A stretch of 64,000 nucleotides of DNA from Rhododendron vialii (Eukaryota; Streptophyta; Magnoliopsida; Ericales; Ericaceae). Each line of letters begins with the position of its first letter. Position 1 is the first letter of the stretch. The stretch lies in NCBI RefSeq assembly GCF_030253575.1, contig NC_080560.1, positions 41,029,001-41,093,000 on the forward strand, read 5' to 3'. A program made the position numbers and the translations under genes. Positions 1 to 11,435 of this stretch are shown here, piece after piece. A model generated the notes under the pieces. The model saw only the letters and a program-made list of their open reading frames with translations, made no database searches and was not told the origin of the DNA.

Positions 1-1374
1 CTTACCGTTTACAGTCGGTAAACTTGTATTTTGTTAAAATCAATGAGGATAATTTGGTTATTTTACCTAAAATGGGAAAACCCATTAATACAATAATATG
101 GACCGTACCTGTTCTTTTTGACCAGAAGCATTATGCATTATTTTGAACATAAAAGAACGTAAAATGGGCAAAACACCACCAGTGCACCTAACTCCTTCAA
201 GGGCATTTTTGTAAAAGAGCGTAAAATGAGAAAACGTGAAAATGGGAAAAGTACCTCCTGAGCACTTTTTGACTTCTGCTCTAGATAAGCAAAATGGGCA
301 AAGCCATTTTGCCAAAACTTGGAAAAAAAAGAGGAGCCAAACACTTAAAATGGAAAAATCCAAAAATGAGAAAGTGCTTGGAAAATGTGTTCTCCAAAAC
401 ACATTTGCAAAATGAGGAACCAAACAATGAAAATGTGAAAATGTAATAATGAAAATGTGAAAATGAGCTAACCAAACACCCCCATATATAGGCCGTCTAA
501 TACATTTTTGCATTGCTCGGATTGAAATTCTTACTCTCTTCTCATCCAAACGTTTTATTTCTCATTTTTTTCTCTTCAAATTTTAGCCCGTCCCAAAACG
601 CAATGCACGACTCCGATGCACCTTGCAGGCACTTTGTGGTACCCGCTCGGCACTGAAATTTTTTCCTGTTTTCTGGTATTCCGAAATCTTTTTTTAGCCC
701 CCCAAAATACGGAGAAATTACGGGTTTGGGTTTTAATGGTTTGAGAAGAATCCATCACTCAATCGCGGTCGGGGAGCGGGGCCCACGCGTTGAATGTAAA
801 TTCCCACAACTTTTGTGGACGACATTCTTTAACACGTTTTAAAACACAACAGTGTCCTACACAAGTAGGAGTACTGTTTTTAATGATCGGATGTCGGGTG
901 TTTTTTTTAGTGAAAAATTTATATAATTTTTTGTCGAGAAGTTGTTAGGTATTTTCGGTAGTGAATAAATTGTTGAGAAATGTCAAGTTATTTTCGATAA
1001 TAAATAAGTTGTTGATGATTTACGAATAGAGTTACTGTAGCAAAAATTTTGTTGACAATTTTATTTATCAGTGAAAATGAAATAGCAAAATACGTTAAGT
1101 TTTTAGTGAAACGGGGCTAAATTCTCAAAACACAAAATACGCCCCGGCGGATTCTCTACGGTAACTGTCTGACACAGTCCTTAATTTGGACGTAACGCAA
1201 GGAATTTTTTACCGGTAGGATTTTTCGACGATCCTCGTGCTAAAAAATATAGCTCTAGCAACTGGTTGGGGCAGTTGTTGTTTAACAAGCAAGAAACTAG
1301 TATGGTTTAGTTTCTTTTCAATAATTATTCAAAAAACAAGAAGAAAAAAGAAGAAGTTCTGATTCAAATTCTCT
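1..1374. other. Gene-free AT-rich stretch
   Basis: I see no supportable gene here. Roughly 100-480 is built from loose iterations of AAAATGGG / GAAAATG words, which create long chance reading frames on the minus strand without any recognisable domain. A short motif CCAAACACCCCC near 470-482 resembles the edge of some plant MITEs, but I could not find its partner. The rest (570-1374) is AT-rich sequence without repeats I can delimit. Confidence 0.5.
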
Positions 1375-1382
1375 GTAGTAAC

Positions 1383-1731
1383 TAGGGGTGTGCAAGGGTC
1401 GGGTTTGACCCGAAACCGACTCGATCATGTCGGGTAAGAATATTTAGGTCCGCAAACCGAACCGCACATGTGGTAAGAACCGTCCGCGAGCCCGATTCTT
1501 TACTTCGGATTGGGTTAGGTCCAACCAAAAGCTGGCTTTAACCTTCGGATTGGTCGGGTCAGGTCAAGTCCGACTCTACGGGTAAGGAACGCATCAAACC
1601 GAACCCCAAACCGAAATCTGATTTTTAACAGAAAGCAAACCCGCACCCGTCCAAACCATATGTTCAACCCCGCTCAAGATCTGTCGGGTTGGGTCAGGTT
1701 CACGGGTCCGCTGGTTTTTTGCACACCCCCA
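1383..1731. mobile_element. hAT-like MITE, TAGGGGTG family, copy 1
   Basis: The element begins TAGGGGTGTGCAAG and ends in the near-inverse TTGCACACCCCCA. It is flanked by an 8-bp direct repeat, GTAGTAAC on the left (1375-1382) and GTAGTAAT on the right (1732-1739), matching 7 of 8. An 8-bp target duplication with short TIRs is typical of hAT elements. The interior is rich in GGGT/ACCC words (CGGGTCAGGT types) and has no coding capacity. A second member with the same ends lies at 40395-41023. Confidence 0.75.
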
Positions 1732-1739
1732 GTAGTAAT

Positions 1740-2938
1740 TGTCTCGTAGAGGTCAATAATTTACTCAAAATGCGGAAGATGGGAGTTTTTTTGTCGGCCC
1801 ACACTTGAAAGATAGCTTGAATTGTTTGAGTTTTTATTAGATGTGAGGTGTTTTTGTTTCGATTTTACTGTTGTTTAGTCTTGTTTTTGTTAGTCTTTTG
1901 TGGTTGGTGCTTCGGAGGCCCCAGAGATCGAAGCCGTTCGTTCGCCTTCAACTCGTAGTTTGGGATTTTCCGGCAGCGGTGCGATTGTTGGTGGTGTGTT
2001 CGAGTGGCTTTATTTCAATGATCTCTCCCTCGTCCGTGTACTACGGGGATAGTAATAGTAATGTCCAAAAATGACAACGTCCTCTCGACTTGACAGATAC
2101 CATCGTTTCGTAGGCTAATTGCTCTATCATTTATCGTTTATTGTAGTCTAGAAAAAAGAGGGTTATTTCAATATCGTTCCTTTTGCCGGACCCTTTTATT
2201 AGTTTTGAATCTCTCTACAAGAGAATGTGAGTTTTCTTTGGGGGTTTTGTTGGGCCAGATGGTACACAAAAGTCAGGTTTCAAATTTTTGTCCCATGGCC
2301 ATGTACGTTGGGTTTTGTATTTTGGTAAAGCTTTCGACATTGGGTATTTTAGAGCCCTACCATATGCGTATTGAATTTTTGGCCACATAATTTAGATATT
2401 TTACTCCTTCTATTCTGACTAGAAATATGTAGCTAGACACTAGAGGCTACAAAAATTCTGTTACTAGTAATAAAATGTCACATCACCACCCGTCTTGCGT
2501 GATGTACGTTTTCATGTGTTTTAACCCGACGGAGTTAGCGTCAGTGGTGTTGGAGCGCATACACAAATCTTGACGAGGAAAACTGTAAATATTGTCTTTT
2601 TATGTTATGGCTAGGCAAAAATGAATATTAGTTTTGGAGATGCTAGATCTAAGATGGAGTCCGAAACACTATTGCGTGCGTTATTGGTTTTAAAGCTTAG
2701 AACCAATAATTACATGTTCGTATAGTAAGTTAGTAGGGACAAATTCCAGCACTTAGAGGTTTGCTCTCTCCTAAAATTTCAGTTCAAAACCTCTCAGACG
2801 CTATGAACTATTTGGAGCGAGTCAGACCATATAGAGCTTAGCTCTTACTTTAGACGCCCACTAATGGACAACGGAATTAGTTTACCAAGTTTAATTAAGA
2901 TGCGTGTATGCTGGCCTGTACAGCTAGTTATTAAAAAA
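1740..2938. other. Gene-free stretch with a possible SINE remnant
   Basis: No gene is recognised. The segment ending near 2930 finishes with GGCCTGTACAGCTAGTTATT plus an A-run. This matches the 3' end of the segment near 18520-18560 (GGTCTGTACATCTGGTTATT plus A-run), suggesting that both are copies of one tRNA-derived SINE family. The 5' part here is too diverged to define. Confidence 0.4.
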
Positions 2939-2999
2939 AATTACTCCCTCCGTACCATAAATGTATGGCTCGCAAACTTAGGTCTTGAAGGAGTAATTT
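2939..2999. repeat. Minimal Stowaway-like MITE remnant
   Basis: About 60 bp are bounded by inverted ATTACTCCCTCCGT and GAAGGAGTAAT ends, the typical TACTCCCTCCGT terminus of plant Stowaway/Tc1-mariner MITEs with a TA target. The interior is only about 35 bp, so this is an internally deleted copy. Confidence 0.5.
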
Positions 3000-3408
3000 T
3001 TTTGTAAGAACTTTTTTTTACAAATTAATAGATATCAATAAATTTTTTTAGAGATTATGTTTACGCGCCGGACATTTATTTAAAAACCGCGGAGGAGTTG
3101 GGACAAGATGAGCAACCTTGCTAGTCACGAGTTGGTAATACCAACGTGATTCACGAGTCGTAAAAGCTCACATGGTCCGGTCGAGTCCTATAATACTAAT
3201 AAATAACCAATTGATATGGAAAAAAAGGTGGAAAAATGAGATCCAATGTTGGCCCCACTAGGACAAAAAGGTTTATTGTGCTTTCCTAATTCAAGTAGGG
3301 AGATTAGTATTTAATCATAGGATTGCTTCTTTTGAGAGGGAGATGCTTATTGTGAAGCCAGAGAGTTTTTCACCCACTTTATTGACAAAATTTGAATCTG
3401 ATCCCCAC

Positions 3409-3638
3409 TTTATTGTGAAACCAGGATTATCCCAGTGGTTCGGGCAGATGTGCAGATTTTTGGAGTACTCCTTAAGATTTGAAGTTTGATTTCTTATCAG
3501 GTGAGTGCCCTGAAGTAATGAAGTGGGGCCGTGACTGGTGCTGCCGCGTTAGTTCTCCCGGAGGTTTGAGTTGCGCAGTCGGGTCTGTTTAGTGGCCTGA
3601 CTGTAGGACTGTTCTTTCGTAATAAATAAAAAAAAAAA
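3409..3638 (+). mobile_element. tRNA-derived SINE, family A, copy 1
   Basis: The element carries an A-box-like segment (CCCAGTGGTTCGGGCA) and a B-box-like segment (GAAGTTTGATTTCTT), then a body with CCCTGAAGTAATGAAGTGG and CTCCCGGAGGTTTGAG and an A-rich tail. It is flanked by an 11-bp direct repeat CTGATCCCCAC (3398-3408 and 3639-3649), consistent with a target-site duplication. A second copy lies near 12403-12618. The family assignment rests on box structure only. Confidence 0.65.
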
Positions 3639-3649
3639 CTGATCCCCAC

Positions 3650-4155
3650 CTAATTTAATCCACAAGAAAGTAATTATTGTCATGAGCTCATCATTTCATT
3701 TAACTTCTTTGAAATTTGAAATGATTAACGTTATACGTAATTCACATTGTTTAAAAAAAAAAATTGTTTATAATTCACATGATAATGAATTTATAATATG
3801 GAAATACCGCGGCTATAATTGCAACATTTTTCTAGTGGTATTTCAGTTCAAAAGGGTACATTAGTACTATTAGATAGTAATTTGTAGTGTGCTTTAAGAG
3901 TGTTTTGAGATTTCGTTTTTCATAGAAGTGCTTCTGAAAAAAAAAAATGAAAAGAGAAAAATAATGGCGGAGAAAATAGGTAAACGTTTATTTTTTTTTT
4001 CCTTCCTTCTATATTGTAACGTGTTTCTCGGAGTCTATATCTAAACACAGTCGGTGAGAGTGATATGAGTCGTATCTCAAGTACCGTCCCGGCCTCTTGG
4101 GAGAAATGTCAAAAAATTATTCTTTGAAACTTTGTTTTCCAATTCATCTAGTCAC
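3650..4155. other. AT-rich intergenic sequence
   Basis: Nothing supportable as a gene. It contains A-runs and AT-rich low-complexity sequence. Confidence 0.5.
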
Positions 4156-4470
4156 CAAGGACTTATTTTGTGTTTGGATGAGTTTTTAGAATTTTGGTGT
4201 TTTGTTTTTTGAGATAATGAGTAAAGAGAGAAATATGGTAATAATTGAAGATATGAGTAATGAGTAGAGAAGGATAGAAAAAAAAATGAGAATAATGATT
4301 GGAGAGTGTGAGAGAAATGAGAGTAAGATTGAAAGTAGGGGTAATGAGTGTTTTTGAGTTGGAAGTAGGGATATTAGTTTGGGAGTCTTAAATTTTTTGC
4401 GCATGATCTTTAATAAATTTTCATTATCTATCTCAAAACTAACAAAAATTCTTAAAAACACAAAAATTAC
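4156..4470. repeat. AT-rich MITE-like inverted repeat
   Basis: The left end (TTTTGTGTTTGGATGAG, then TTTTAGAATTTTGGTG) is the approximate inverse of the right end (CAAAAATTCTTAAAAACACA). About 50 bp at each end pair imperfectly. The interior is purine-rich (GAGTAAAGAGAGAAATATGG type) and noncoding, although it opens a 111-aa chance frame on minus. I could not identify a clear target duplication. Confidence 0.45.
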
Positions 4471-4698
4471 TCCCTCTATTGCAAATTGGATGTCAATTTT
4501 TGATATCTGTGCGAATTTCAATTTCTTATATCTTTCAACACGGATTTCAAAAAATATGCAATATAAATCTTATTTGATAGTTCTCGATTAGTTCTATTAC
4601 ACACAATTTTTAAACTCATGAAAAAATGTTATAAATTAAAAAATATAAGCAATAAAAATAACACGAATTTTAAAAATTATCACTTTTTTGGGACGGAG
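4468..4698. repeat. Stowaway-like MITE, degraded
   Basis: It runs from ACTCCCTCTATTGCAAATTG to TTTTTTGGGACGGAG, the usual CTCCCTCCGTCCC-type inverted ends. It shares the internal word AAAAAATATGCAATATAAAT with the element at 60118-60350, so the two belong to one family. Confidence 0.55.
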
Positions 4699-4699
4699 A

Positions 4700-5470
4700 A
4701 AGCCAGGGAGACTTCGAGAAGTGATTCTGCTGCATGTTATGGGGGGTTGCTCACGTACGTGAAAGCGTATCAAATCATTGTACTTTTGTCCCATGATCCT
4801 AGGGCCGCCGCTGGACCAGTAAGGTTCCGTTCTAAAAATCTTTTTAAAAAATAAACAATTTATTTTATATTTTTAAATTTTAAAATAATTTAAATGAAAA
4901 ATTATTTTTCAATTTTTTTTACATCGTATAAAAAATCTCAATGAGATGTTTCAAACAAGATCCATATTGCATATTTTTATATTTCAACAAGCTTATAATT
5001 TTTGAGTTTGAAATTGCTTTTTTAAAAAATAAGAGTTTTGTTTCCGTTTTGAAATGGGGCCTAAGTGTCTGATCATCGCGATGGCTGTGGTCCACTTGTG
5101 GACCAAGCGTACCGTATAAGATTCTCCTACCGCAACGTACACATTGATTATTTACGCATGGGTTCACCATGACCGTGTCACCATTTGGTCTATGTCAAAT
5201 GTAAATCAGATTGTGTGAAGACCATTTCGAATTCTCACATTAATATTGGAGTTGTTGGATTTGTTTAAAATGTTATTTTATGAGTCTCTATGAAAAAAAT
5301 CAGCTCATATAGATAGATACGAGCAAGAACTTAACCAATTCATTCAAATTTTGTCCCTGTGCATTTATAGCTCAAAATCGATCGAGACCTAACCGGTATT
5401 TGAATCTATTTTTACTTTTTACAGGGCTTTGAAAAAAATTAAATTTTTTTTAAGGGCTTCAATTATTTTT
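4700..5470. other. AT-rich intergenic sequence
   Basis: No gene or delimitable repeat is seen. The short frames here have no recognisable domain. Confidence 0.5.
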
Positions 5471-5484
5471 GTAAGAAACCATTC

Positions 5485-5735
5485 TACGACCACACACAAA
5501 TATTTACACACATACTCACAAAGAAAGTGGGCTGTGTGTGGAGCCCAATTCTTTTGTGAGAGTGTGTACGGCCCACTTCCTTTGTAAGCGTGTGTGTAAG
5601 TGTTTGTGTGTGGTTATAAAATTATTGTTTTGTGAGACACCGAGATGTGTGTGGGGCCCACTTCTTTTATGAATGTGTAAGTGATTGTGTGTTTTTTGGT
5701 TATAAAATTATTGTTCCACGATACACCGAGATGGG
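5485..5735. repeat. CACACA/GTGTGT inverted-repeat element
   Basis: Two arms of about 60 bp (from about 5490, ACCACACACAAATATTTACA, paired with sequence ending about 5614, GTGTTTGTGTGTGGT) form an imperfect hairpin around GTGGGCTGTGTGTGGAGCCC. A second partial unit follows, so GGTTATAAAATTATTGTT is repeated at about 5612 and 5698, each time followed by ACACCGAGATG. This looks like a fold-back MITE with a partial tandem duplication. Confidence 0.5.
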
Positions 5736-6047
5736 TTCCATATGATCCGGTGTACTTCAAATGCGCACATTTTTTTAAAATTGGGGTTAATTACGTGTCC
5801 GAGTGTGGACGGTTCATGGACCACCGCCCCATCTTGCCTTAACCCGACACGTGGCGAACAACTGATGGTCGGGGATTGTGTACCGATTGACACTTTTTTA
5901 ATGACTTGTGCGTCCTTGGTTGGGCCGTACCAGTACTATTGGTCCATGATTGAGGGTTTGGAAATTCTCCAAATTAAGCTTGTGTTCTGGATTGGGCCAC
6001 GTTTTACATAAATATCCAAATGGACCCATTCGATTATTTCAGCAAAA

Positions 6048-6312
6048 TTATACTCCTTCCGTCCCGTTCTTTAGTCCCAATTAGCATTTTTTTTCGTCCC
6101 AAAAAGATTGTCCCATGTGAAAACTAAATGAGTAATAGATAAGAAATTTCCTCTTTTGCCCTTTCATTTTTAAATTAATAGTACTAAAAAAGTAAGAAAA
6201 TGTAATGATTGAAGGGTAGAATGAAAAAAAAGAAGTTTTCAAAAGTTCAATGACTGTGTTTTTTTAATTAGTTGAAATTTCCAAAAGGGAACTAAAGAAT
6301 GGGGCGAACCTT
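6048..6312. repeat. Stowaway-like MITE
   Basis: The left end is TACTCCTTCCGTCCCGTTCT followed by TTAGTCCC. The right end GGGAACTAAAGAATGGGGCG is its approximate inverse. The size (about 265 bp), the TACTCC-type terminus and the absence of coding sequence fit a Stowaway-type MITE. Confidence 0.55.
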
Positions 6313-7954
6313 GGTTACTTTTGTAAACAAGTAAAATATAAGGGTTTTTTTTTTTTATATCAGGAGGTCGACTGGGCTACCTTGCACGCTTCTCGACTAA
6401 TCTCGAGACAATGAAGATAACAACTTGGCAAACTCTTTAGTGGCCCCGAGGTTTGAAACGTTTGCCCTCTGTAGATTTTGAATATGCTACCTTACGGAGG
6501 ACAAGAACTTATTAGTTTTGTCATACCCACTTGTTCAAACCCTTGAGGTTATTTATTTGACTTGAGTTGATGAGCTTTCCAGTTTAATTTTGTCAAGGAA
6601 ATTGATTTCTACATTTCTCTAATTGATGCAAACACTCATTTTTTCTGATTGGTAGATGGTGAATTAACGAAACAGTCCCAGCATATATGCATACATTTTT
6701 TACGAATTTTAGGGACCGTTTCGTAAATTTACCATTTAAAAGACAAAAAAGGAGCATTCGGATTTATTAGGAGAGTGTAAAAATCAATTTCCTTTTGCCA
6801 ATTGAGTTGATTTATAACAAATTTTTGTCAAATCGTTCAGCGACCAGACTCAATAGCTTATTTCATTAGTGTATATAAGCTTATTGAGTTGAATAGCAAG
6901 TTATTCAAGTTTAGCTCCAGAATTTATTGGACATAATAAAAAAAGATAAAGCGTGGTTTTATTTCATCACCATGTACCTTAAACGAGCTTCACAAGTAGA
7001 GCTCGAGAAGATTGGCTCTGTCAACTTATGAAAAAAACAACGCTGGTACGGCCACGTACCGGCCAGCACCGATCGGAAGCCGACTTGCACTCGGGCGGAA
7101 GGCCCACTCCGGATCCCGGCCCACATGGATGATCCAAGCAGTTCGATAATTTAAAAAAAATATCGAGTGGAGCTATGAAAAATCAGTTCAATCCGATATG
7201 TATAGATGCTCAATCTGATCTTTCATTTTTTAATTCAAATTTCAGTGCAAGACCCGGAATGGACCCGCGTACCCGTCGGTTATCGATTGGTGCTCTGGCC
7301 GTTGGTGACCTTAGCATTTTCGATGAAAAAATTAGCACAAAAGGGTAACAAAACTGTCAAAAACATTATGTACCCAATACCTACAATATTGGTTCATGCT
7401 AAGATATGCCTAGTTTCCACGAGAACATGCAAAAGAGATGGCATGGGATGATCTTGCAATTTGTGATTTAAAAAATGTGGCGTTTTTTTTTTTAAATCAG
7501 CAAAACAAGATTTTATAAAAACTCAGTAATGGGTACATCGATCGAGATATATAAATGGGCGCTAGCCTAAAATAAACAACATGATGAAATGCCATGAAGC
7601 AAAATGAAAGGCAAGGAGAAGGACAAAGCTTCCAATGAACCGTTGAAAGAAGAAGAAGGTAAACAACACTAGCAATTAACACCATAATTAGGATGGAACC
7701 ATCCGGACCCGAAAACCCAGTAGTACAAGGATCTGCCCTGTAGGATCCCCGGGTCCGAAACCAGCATTGCCCCAACACCAAGCACTACCATCCTCCTGAA
7801 ATCATTGGGAATAAGCCTACTCATCTAAAGGACTAGTCAAGCACAATTGCATCTAAAAAAATCAGAAGAAGCAGCATTATTCATCATCCATCTCTTGAAA
7901 GCAAAGCATCAATCAAACCGCATTGAGGTGTGGTACAGTACATATACCTCTCCG
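6313..7954. other. Gene-free intergenic sequence
   Basis: No gene is supported. A segment near 6360-6480 (GGAGGTCGACTGGGCTACCT ... GTGGCCCCGAGGTTTGAAAC) resembles dispersed plant repeats, but I cannot delimit it. Chance frames at 7206-7451 (+) and 7497-7781 (-) have no recognisable domain. Confidence 0.45.
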
Positions 7955-8170
7955 TCGATGTTGCTTATTGCTGAATGCTACTGCTGCTGATGCTGGTGTT
8001 TTGCTAATACGTGCGGGTTATGATTCTTGACATTGGTGTCTAATGCGGTTCAAAAATGTCAAGATACATGACTCTTGATCATTAGACACCAACGTCAAGA
8101 ATCATAACCTGCACGTATTAGCAAAACACCAGCATAAGCTGCAGTAGCATTCAGCAATAAGCAGCATCGA
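7955..8170. repeat. Near-perfect 91-bp-arm hairpin (candidate MIRNA-like locus or fold-back MITE)
   Basis: Arm 7955-8045 and arm 8080-8170 are reverse complements with about 5 mismatches in 91 positions, separated by a 34-nt loop. Transcription in either direction would give a long, almost fully paired stem. No target-site duplication is evident, and pairing weakens quickly outside the arms (a short TGTGGTA pair remains). This could be a young MIRNA or siRNA hairpin, or a fold-back MITE. I do not recognise a known plant miRNA family in it. Confidence 0.8.
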
Positions 8171-8265
8171 AATACCACATCAGAATTAGGCCAACAACTT
8201 CATATCAGACCAGAATAATGAATGCTAGCTAAAACCCACATTCAAAAATTGATGTGATAAAAAAA

Positions 8266-8505
8266 AAAAAAGGACTGGGAGACACTGCCAAGCAGGGGTG
8301 CTCGGCAGGGGTGCCGAGCGCATCTCGACCGTCCAAAAGTGTTTTGGACGGCCCGGATGCAAAGATACCGAATGGATTTAAAAAAAAAAGAAAAGGAAAA
8401 GGAAAAGATGCTTCGATCTGGGCCGTCGATTTTGACATGAACGGCCGGATTGGCCGCTCGGCACCCGCTCTGCAAGGGTGCCGCTCGGCAGGGTCCCCGG
8501 GTCTC
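8266..8505. repeat. GC-rich TIR element with TGCCGAGCG ends
   Basis: The left end (about 8290-8322, containing GGGGTGCTCGGCAGGGGTGC) and right end (about 8456-8505, containing GGGTGCCGCTCGGCAGGGT) are inverted relative to each other over about 45 bp. Inside is the palindrome CCGTCCAAAA-GTG-TTTTGGACGG (about 8328-8351). The GC content is far above its surroundings. The 124-aa frame across it has no recognised domain and is probably a by-product. This is likely a non-autonomous DNA transposon. Confidence 0.55.
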
Positions 8506-8580
8506 TCCTTTACTCAACAGTCAACACATCCGGAAAACACCTCACACCCCAAAACATCAAAGCTAACTCAAACAATATTT

Positions 8581-8802
8581 AACCAACTGGGGCTAACTCA
8601 GTTGGTCAGGACTTTTGCATCTCACTAGGAGGTCAGGGGTTCGAGTTTCCCCACCTGTGTGTGGGTGTTTTTCTCTTAGAGGATTTTTCCTTTCTTTATT
8701 TGTTTCTACCATATAATGGGCTTATTTCTTGTATAGATTGAGATGTTTGGGCTTAATTGGTTCAAAGTGATCTCTGCTATCGATTGACAAAAAAAAAAAA
8801 AA
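8581..8802 (+). mobile_element. tRNA-derived SINE, family B, copy 1
   Basis: The 5' part GGGGCTAACTCAGTTGGTCA fits an RNA polymerase III A box, and GGTCAGGGGTTCGAGTTTCC fits a B box. The body is T-rich and ends ATCGATTGACA followed by a long A-run. It is flanked by 16-bp direct repeats at 8565-8580 and 8803-8818 that match at 14 positions. The same family occurs at 41254-41531 with a perfect 11-bp duplication. Confidence 0.75.
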
Positions 8803-8818
8803 AACTCAAATTATATTT

Positions 8819-9705
8819 GTCGTGTAGAAGAGAAATATACTGTTCTTGTTTGTTGGAATAAAATCAGACGTACGTGCTAGAGAAGAATGGAACAACCATG
8901 CATTCTATCTAGAACTAGAACATCAATACATACGGATGTCATTAAAATTAATACGGAAAAAGTAAAATCAGGCCCCGTTAAGGTTCTTATTTTTTAAATA
9001 TTTATTACCCGCTTTACGAGATAGGTCATTCTCTCACACCTTGAATCTGAATACAAAGTTGGGATGCTTTCCCTTGTTGTGATGCCATCTTGCTCCTCCT
9101 TCGTTCTATCAAAGGTTGATGAAATCTTCCTTTTGCTGTTAAAAAGAGAAAGACAGTAAAATAGGGTCTAGGAGAATTAAAATGTCACATATGATTGGAC
9201 AACACTAAGAATATATAAGACACAATTAATATTCAAAGTGAACCCTATCATTTTGATTATACTCAAGAATATATTTCATTGGAATGACAATTGGGAAATA
9301 TACTCATTAATTGATATAGACCTAATAAGTGCTGAGGAATTTTCAAGTGTTATTCCAAAGCATGGGTAGCTAGCTCAGAATCTCCACGCAATTCAAAAAT
9401 GAAAAAGAAAGTTCAGAATATAACTCTACAATACATTAATGCATGTCATCGCCCATTGAATTGACATTTGCTGATCACTTAAGACCTTGATTTAGATTAC
9501 GCATTCAAATTTGAAAGAGTAACAAAGTTTTATAAATATAAGTACCAACCGAATATATCATATTAGCATTGTGTCGGTTCGATGTGTGAAGAATAATAAA
9601 ATTTCTCTTTTTTTCCCACTGTCCCATATGTGCGTTGATGGGGCACAACGCTAATTAATAAGGAAGAGACCGATCAAGAAGTGGGCAAAGTCTGCGAACT
9701 AATTA
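8819..9705. other. Gene-free AT-rich sequence
   Basis: I see no gene, structured RNA or delimitable repeat here. Confidence 0.5.
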
Positions 9706-9706
9706 A

Positions 9707-9983
9707 TACTCTCTCCGTCCCTTTTTTTGTGTCCAGTATTTCATTTTGGGCTGTCCTTTAATAAGTGTCCATTTTGTAAAGTTAGGAGGGTAAAAGTTGG
9801 TGTATTGTCTATTTTGTCCCTAAAAGTAGATTTTATTTTGAAAAGTTAGCGAGTAAAAGTGTAATGATGATGGATAAGTAGGGAAAGTGAAGGAAAAAGT
9901 TGATGTGAAAGGTGTAATGATGATGTCTTTTTAATAAGTTAGAGTTACGAAGCAGGACACTTAAAAAGGGACGGAGGGAGTAG
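9707..9983. repeat. Stowaway-like MITE with strong TIRs
   Basis: The left end TACTCTCTCCGTCCCTTTTT continues to TTGTGTCC. The right end GGACACTTAAAAAGGGACGG continues to AGGGAGTA. The pairing extends about 27 bp and the ends contain TA, as expected for Tc1-mariner/Stowaway insertions. The interior is noncoding. Confidence 0.7.
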
Positions 9984-9987
9984 TTGT

Positions 9988-10092
9988 TATATATATATAT
10001 ATATATAATTCGAATTTTGTTAGTTGTTCTTGTTTGATCTTTTCTGAATTTTATTTATCACGCTCCCAACCCACTTCTCCACTCTCCTAGAT

Positions 10093-10130
<38 letters not shown>
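9988..10130. repeat. TA and CT microsatellites
   Basis: A (TA)n run lies at about 9989-10008 and an uninterrupted (CT)n run at about 10098-10127. Confidence 0.8.
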
Positions 10131-10131
<1 letters not shown>

Positions 10132-10606
10132 AATTTCAATAGATTTGAAAAAGATTAAATCTCAGTAATTTACTAGTGGGAGTTTGGAGGCTTGTGAAGC
10201 AGTAATACATTTGTATACAGTCAAAAAGGATTGTCTTTTGTCATAACTTTATTTTCTCTCACAAGTGATCATAAGATATATAACACTTTGTGAAATCTTT
10301 GTAACGAAGTGTACCCGTGATCCGTTAAATCTTTGTAATATTTTTTAAAGATTTATAAAAAAAAATGCTTATAAAAAAAGAAGAAGATATATAACACTTC
10401 GAAATTTCCGAATGTTGAAAAGAGACAGTGATAGTTCATAAGTAGGTTGATCCTTTTTGTGGTAATTAAGTTACTAATTCTTATTAACAAGAGAAACACC
10501 AAAACCACCAAGCTAATCTAACTATATTTGTGTAGCCGTATATATACCATCTCCATCTTTGGACAACATTCTCAACAATTAATAGATTCACTGAAGCAGC
10601 AATTGC

Positions 10607-10795
10607 CTAGGTAAGTTGATGAGTGGAATTACTCTTTTACTCTTTTTAAAAAAAAAAAAAATGCTTTCCCACTTGTTGGGTGTCGGGTTGCCTCCCACGT
10701 CGGGAGTTTAGATTATTGTGTGCTTGTGTATAAGGGTCCTCCACTACTTACCTAGTCAGCCATTGCCTAGGTAAGTTGGTGTGTGGAATTACTCC
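10607..10795 (+). repeat. Insert flanked by about 33-bp direct repeats
   Basis: ATTGCCTAGGTAAGTTG followed by a variable TGNGTGGAATTACTC occurs at about 10603 and again at about 10762, with only a few differences. It brackets an insert of about 125 bp that contains an A-run and CGGGTTGCCTCCCACGTCGG. The flanking repeat is longer than a normal retroposon target duplication, so a segmental tandem duplication is equally possible. Confidence 0.5.
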
Positions 10796-11435
10796 TCTTC
10801 TTCTTCAAAAAAAAAAGATCCATTGAAGAAAGTGGTGATCGACTTATCTATTGAAGCTAGCAACAAGCCTCCGAATGCATAGCTATTTAATCGGGGAAAG
10901 AGATTATGTTTGTGTTTCTCAAAAATAAAAATAAAAAAATCGAGGAAAGTGCATGCATGGACGTTTGATTTCTCTTGAATAAAAACAAGAATGCTCGATC
11001 GTTCTACGAGCAATTCAATAAGACAATTCCGATCGAATCGGTATACGTATATATGAAATGGGATTTCATTAATTTTATCTCAATTGAAGTAACGAGCCTC
11101 CCAATATATGGCACTAGAAAGTGCGAAGGGCATATCTCAGTCCACAAATGAGTGTGTAAGAGACTAGTCGCGACTATATGCATACTAATCTTTCCTACAA
11201 GAAAGAGGAGTGCGCCCTAATAATTGTCTTTATAATTAATTCCCGTAATCTCTATAGAGCATTTCCAAACAACATTCCCATTAGAGCATAATATCAAACG
11301 CGAACATATATTTGTTCATCCCCATATCATGAGGGTGAACAATTATACTCACCAAACGTTATATTTGGTACAATTGAGTAGGCCTTATTTGAAAGAAAAA
11401 AAAAGAAACAAAATTTGAGGGCTCTATAGTCCTTT
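10796..11435. other. 3' flank of the glutaredoxin gene
   Basis: AT-rich sequence downstream of the minus-strand glutaredoxin stop codon. I see no other gene. Confidence 0.5.

Noticed and set aside
85..549. 154-aa minus-strand open frame
   Set aside because: It is a translation of iterated AAAATG/TTTTCC words (Phe/His/Leu-rich), with no domain and overlapping frames on the same strand; it is likely repeat DNA.
8254..8628. 124-aa plus-strand open frame
   Set aside because: It crosses a TIR element and the 5' end of a SINE with its B box, so it cannot be a conserved gene.
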